This document shows positions 60,374 through 64,000 of a DNA stretch of 64,000 nucleotides, in pieces. Below the pieces are notes generated by a model. It had not been told where the DNA came from, did no database searches, and worked only from the letters and a program-made list of their open reading frames with translations. Made by a program: the position numbers and the translations under genes. Positions within the stretch are counted from its first letter, which is position 1; every line of letters starts with the position of its first letter. Origin of the DNA: Epiperipatus broadwayi (lineage: Eukaryota > Onychophora > Udeonychophora > Euonychophora > Peripatidae); assembly GCA_028023455.1 (NCBI GenBank), contig JAQFVV010012506.1:3032714-3096713 (forward strand), written 5' to 3'.

Positions 60374-61760
60374 GGCAAAAAAAGATTAAAAATAATATAT
60401 ACATCATGAATAATTAACTAAAATTGGATGCAAAATATGAAAATGTAAGATAAATATCACTACAAAATTAATAAGTAAAAACTGCGAGTCCACAAATCAT
60501 GAAAAAAAAAATAATAAATAGGACACAAAATAGTGATATGCGGCAAAAAAAGATTAAAAATAATATATACATCATGAATAATTAACTAAAATTGGACGCA
60601 AAATATGAAAATGTAAGATAAATATCACTACAAAATTAATAAGTAAAAACTGCGAGTCCACAAATCATGAAAAAAAATAAATAAATAGGACACAAAATAG
60701 TGATATGCGGCAAAAAAAGATTAAAAATAATATATACATCATGAATAATTAACTAAAATTGGACGCAAAATATGAAAATGTAAGATAAATATCACTACAA
60801 AATTAATAAGTAAAAACTGCGAGTCCACAAATCATGAAAAAAAAATAAATAAATAGGACACAAAATAGTGATATGCGGCAAAAAAAGATTAAAAATAATA
60901 TATACATCATGAATAATTAACTAAAATTGGACGCAAAATATTAAAATGTAAGATAAATATCACTACAAAATTAATAAGTAAAAACTGCGAGTCCACAAAT
61001 CATGAAAAAAAAAAAATATAAATAGGACACAAAATAGTGATATGCGGCAAAAAAAGATTAAAAATAATATATACATCATGAATAATTAACTAAAATTGGA
61101 CGCAAAATATGAAAATGTAAGATAAATATCACTACAAAATTAATAAGTAAAAACTGCGAGTCCACAAATCATGAAAAAAAAATTAATAAATAGGACACAA
61201 AATAGTGATATGCGGCAAAAAAAGATTAAAAATAATATATACATCATGAATAATTAACTAAAATTGGACGCAAAATATGAAAATGTAAGATAAATATCAC
61301 TACAAAATTAATAAGTAAAAACTGCGAGTCCACAAATCATGAAAAAAAAAAAAAATAAATAGGACACAAAATAGTGATATGCGGCAAAAAAAGATTAAAA
61401 ATAATATATACATCATGAATAATTAACTAAAATTGGACGCAAAATATGAAATGTAAGATAAATATCACTACAAAATTAATAAGTAAAAACTGCGAGTCCA
61501 CAAATCATGAAAAAAAAAATAATAAATAGGACACAAAATAGTGATATGCGGCAAAAAAAGATTAAAAATAATATATACATCATGAATAATTAACTAAAAT
61601 TGGACGCAAAATATGAAAATGTAAGATAAATATCACTACAAAATTAATAAGTAAAAACTGCGAGTCCACAAATCATGAAAAAAATTAATAAATAGGACAC
61701 AAAATAGTGATATGCGGCAAAAAAAGATTAAAAATAATATATACATCATGAATAATTATA
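60374..61760 (+). repeat. 168-bp satellite array, 8 units plus a partial
   Basis: GGCAAAAAAAGATTAAAAAT recurs at 60,374, 60,542, 60,709, 60,877, 61,046, 61,214, 61,383, 61,550 and 61,716, so units are 166-169 bp. Units are almost identical except for the length of one A-run after CAAATCATG. Each has one ACTGCGAGTCCACAAATCAT motif. The array ends within unit 9 at about 61,760. Confidence 0.95.
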
Positions 61761-62339
61761 TATAAAGTCAGTGGTGGCTATTGATTTCAAGAAATTAATA
61801 TTAATTTAATTCGTATAAATCTATTTGCAGATTTTAGAAGTTAGCGCTATTATTTAATTAACCAAAAAAAAACACATTTCTAAGAAAATAGATTTTTACT
61901 TAGTTTTTGAAAATAACACTGTACAATAATTATCAAATTCTGATTTTATTTCCCCAGACTGGCAGGCACCCGCTATACTAAGAATAATAAATTTGTTTTT
62001 AAAAACTACTAGGTTAATTACCCTCTGAAAAGTAAGGAGGGTTTTCTTTTATTAAAAGAGATAGCGTAAGCATTTGCGATTCTGGGGGGAAATTATCGAC
62101 ATATAATTTAGTATCTGAAAGTATAAAATATAATAATGAAAATAAAATATTGCCGCATAGACGTGAAATTAAGAACTAATAATTATTCAGGAGAGGTTTA
62201 ATGTAGGAGAGATTACAGCTAAGTTATATAGAGAGAGAACAAGGTACAATTAACAAAAAGGTAAGAACTTTACAGATTGATTCATAACTAATATTAAATT
62301 TTACAAATGAAAGATTAAGTCATCTTAAAAGTACTATAT

Positions 62340-62535
62340 AAATTTTAAAAAATTATCATAAAGCAAAACTGCAAATCTACAAATAACTGCGAGTCTACAA
62401 ATATTAATTTTCTTTTTTAAAAAACGTATCTTAAAGTGCGAGTCCTGAATTAATAATTCTGCAAGTATTCAAATAATAATTTTGTCGTCTTAAAAAAAAC
62501 CTATCATAAAGGGAAAACTGCGAGTCTACTACTGT
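62340..62535 (+). repeat. Degenerate units with the CTGCGAGTC motif
   Basis: A [CT]TATC[AT]TAAAG block followed by (A)CTGCGAGTC or GTGCGAGTC recurs at roughly 75-bp spacing (about 62,353, 62,426 and 62,502). The same nonamer is in every unit of the 168-bp satellite, though the rest of the units differ. Confidence 0.6.
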
Positions 62536-62599
62536 AATTTATAAGGAAAATAAAAGATGAATATCACAACAAAATGCATACTTACCCAAATAACGATTA

Positions 62600-62922
62600 C
62601 TGCGGTGGACTGAGCTGGCTTATATGTTGTAGAATTGCACCAAAATGACCATCTTTGTAGGTACGCCTCCACATAGAGTTTCGTCTATTTCCACAATTGT
62701 GTTAGGGCCTCCGATTTTCCGCCTTTCATTATGTAACAGCTTCCATGCACATACTTCGCGGAGATAGTTGTTCCAGTCAATCACAGTCTTGTCCGCCATT
62801 TCTAACTGGTCAGCACAAAATAGGATAGACGTTAATTCTCTGGACCAACAATATATAAAACGGAGAGCCGTTATGAAGGATATTCTGGAGCCTTCAAACC
62901 ATGTGCCTTTTCTTATGGGAGT
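62600..62922 (-). pseudogene. ISXO2/Merlin-type DDE transposase fragment
   Basis: The minus-strand frame runs from 62,922 to a stop at 62,620 (100 codons). It contains TPIRKGTWFEGSRISF, LRFIYCWSRELTSI, TVIDWNNYLREVC and KIGGPNTIVEIDETL. These match, in order, the N-terminal part of ISXO2-like (IS1595/Merlin) transposases: the R-x-GTWFE segment, helix, VIDW...REVC, and IGGPxxxVEIDE with the first catalytic Asp. After EIDETL the family's basic stretch continues in another frame (RRTYKDGHFGAIL), so there is a frameshift near 62,675. The second and third catalytic residues and the zinc-ribbon N-terminus are missing. Such transposases cut and paste DNA at terminal inverted repeats. The piece sits inside a satellite-rich block with possible terminal repeats of the same family. 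Confidence 0.85.
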
Positions 62923-63290
62923 TTTTTTTCAGAAAATCCGGAAAATTAATAAAATATAAAATACATCCACTTAATATCATAGAAGAAATAACATGTAAAT
63001 TACTTACAATTGTTGAGAAAGTAATGATTTCTTTTTTAAAAATGGTAAAAAAATTGCTGAACTATTAAAACACTGAAAATGAACGTTCTGGAGCCTTCAA
63101 ACCACGTGCCTTTTCTTATGGGAGTTTTTTTTCAGAAAATCCGGAAAATTAATAAAATATAAAATACATTTCTTTTTTAAAAATGGTAAAAAAATTGCTG
63201 AACTATTAAAACACTGAAAATGAATGTTCTGGAGCCTTCAAACCACGTGCCTTTTCTTATGGGAGTTTTTTTTCAGAAAATCCGGAAAAT
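62885..63290. repeat. Triplicated transposase-derived segment
   Basis: CTGGAGCCTTCAAACCA followed by TTTTCTTATGGGAG occurs at 62,885, 63,088 and 63,229. On the minus strand each copy encodes the TPIRKGTWFEGS segment of the transposase. The copies are separated by 203 and 141 bp and alternate with a TTCTTTTTTAAAAATGGTAA block, so part of the coding sequence was amplified. Confidence 0.85.
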
Positions 63291-64000
63291 TAATAAAATA
63301 TAAAATACATCCACTTAATATCATAGAAGAAATAACATGTAAATTACTTACAATTGTTGAGGAAGTAATGATTTATTAAAAAAGTTTTCTGAAATCACTG
63401 AAAATTAAAGCTCTGAAAATGGTATGCAAAAAAAAATGCTGCTGCACTCAATAAAACGATGCAACAAATAGGAAAAAATACACTTTTAAATCTCGCGGGT
63501 CAAGACAAAAAAAAAATCTCGTAAATTCGGATAATTACAGCGGTATGCCTTCAGGCTTATGACGTAATAGTAATGTAACAAAATTAATAAAATATAAAAT
63601 ACATCCACTTAATATCATAGAAGAAATAACATGTAAATTACTTACAATTGTTGAGGAAGTAATGATTTATTAAAAAAGTTTTCTGAAATCACTGAAAATT
63701 AAAGCTCTGAAAATGGTATGCAAAAAAAAACGCTGCTGCACTCAATAAAACGATGCAACAAATAGGAAAAAATACACTTTTAAATCTCGCGGGTCAAGAC
63801 AAAAAAAAAATCTCGTAAATTCGGATAATTACAGCGGTATGCCTTCAGGCTTATGACGTAATAGTAATGTAACAAAATTAATAAAATATAAAATACATCC
63901 ACTTAATATCATAGAAGAAATAACATGTAAATTACTTACAATTGTTGAGGAAGTAATGATTTATTAAAAAAGTTTTCTGAAATCACTGAAAATTAAAGCT
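63291..64000. repeat. About 295-bp tandem array running out of the window
   Basis: TAATAAAATATAAAATACAT starts at 63,291, 63,584 and 63,879, giving 2.4 nearly identical units (periods 293 and 295). Each complete unit contains ACTCAATAAAACGATGCAAC, AATCTCGCGGGTCAAGAC and GGTATGCCTTCAGGC. The last matches, inverted, the terminal sequence of the MITE at 60,073. The array is cut by the window end. Confidence 0.95.

Overview
This window looks like nuclear DNA of an AT-rich invertebrate animal: roughly three quarters A+T by eye (not computed), full of microsatellites, and built almost entirely of transposable elements in various states of decay. I see no convincing host gene, rRNA or tRNA. The element mix (gag-only Ty3-like LTR elements, a Penelope-like element with a GIY-YIG domain, two RTE-like LINEs, a Tx1/L1-like LINE with a CCHC ORF1, an ISXO2/Merlin-type transposase remnant and short tRNA-derived SINEs) fits many invertebrates, and I do not assign a taxon.

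Layout. 1.17-9.37 kb: an LTR retrotransposon with very long LTRs (about 2.8 kb), a degenerate tRNA-Lys primer site and only a broken repetitive ORF inside. 10-14.8 kb: two LTR-like copies of another family in tail-to-tail inverted orientation, followed by two minisatellites. 16-18.2 kb: minus-strand 3' half of a Tx1/L1-like LINE. 19-23.4 kb: two copies of a tiny tRNA-like SINE, an inverted-repeat SINE-like family, and a compound GATA/GGTA microsatellite. 26.1-27.3 kb: a heavily decayed LINE RT. 28.4-34.4 kb: a second gag-only LTR element (LTRs about 1.95 kb). 34.4-40.15 kb: a near-perfect palindrome made of two truncated Penelope-like elements, one arm split by an RTE LINE flanked by a 9-bp target-site duplication. 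44.8-48.3 kb: a second RTE-like LINE. 48.5-59.6 kb: a same-orientation cluster of four copies of the Tx1/L1-like LINE, at least two of which keep ORF1 and the 3' end but lack ORF2. 60.07-64 kb: a hairpin MITE, a 168-bp satellite, a transposase fragment and a 295-bp array running out of the window.

How the parts relate. The LTR termini I could place all abut (TA)n tracts. Both gag-only elements would depend on Pol supplied from elsewhere, as would the ORF1-only LINE copies on RT. The Penelope palindrome contains its own empty-site control for the RTE insertion, so the order of events there can be read directly. The 60-64 kb block shares a terminal motif between the MITE and the 295-bp array and encloses transposase pieces, so it looks like the remains of one DNA-transposon family partly turned into satellite DNA.
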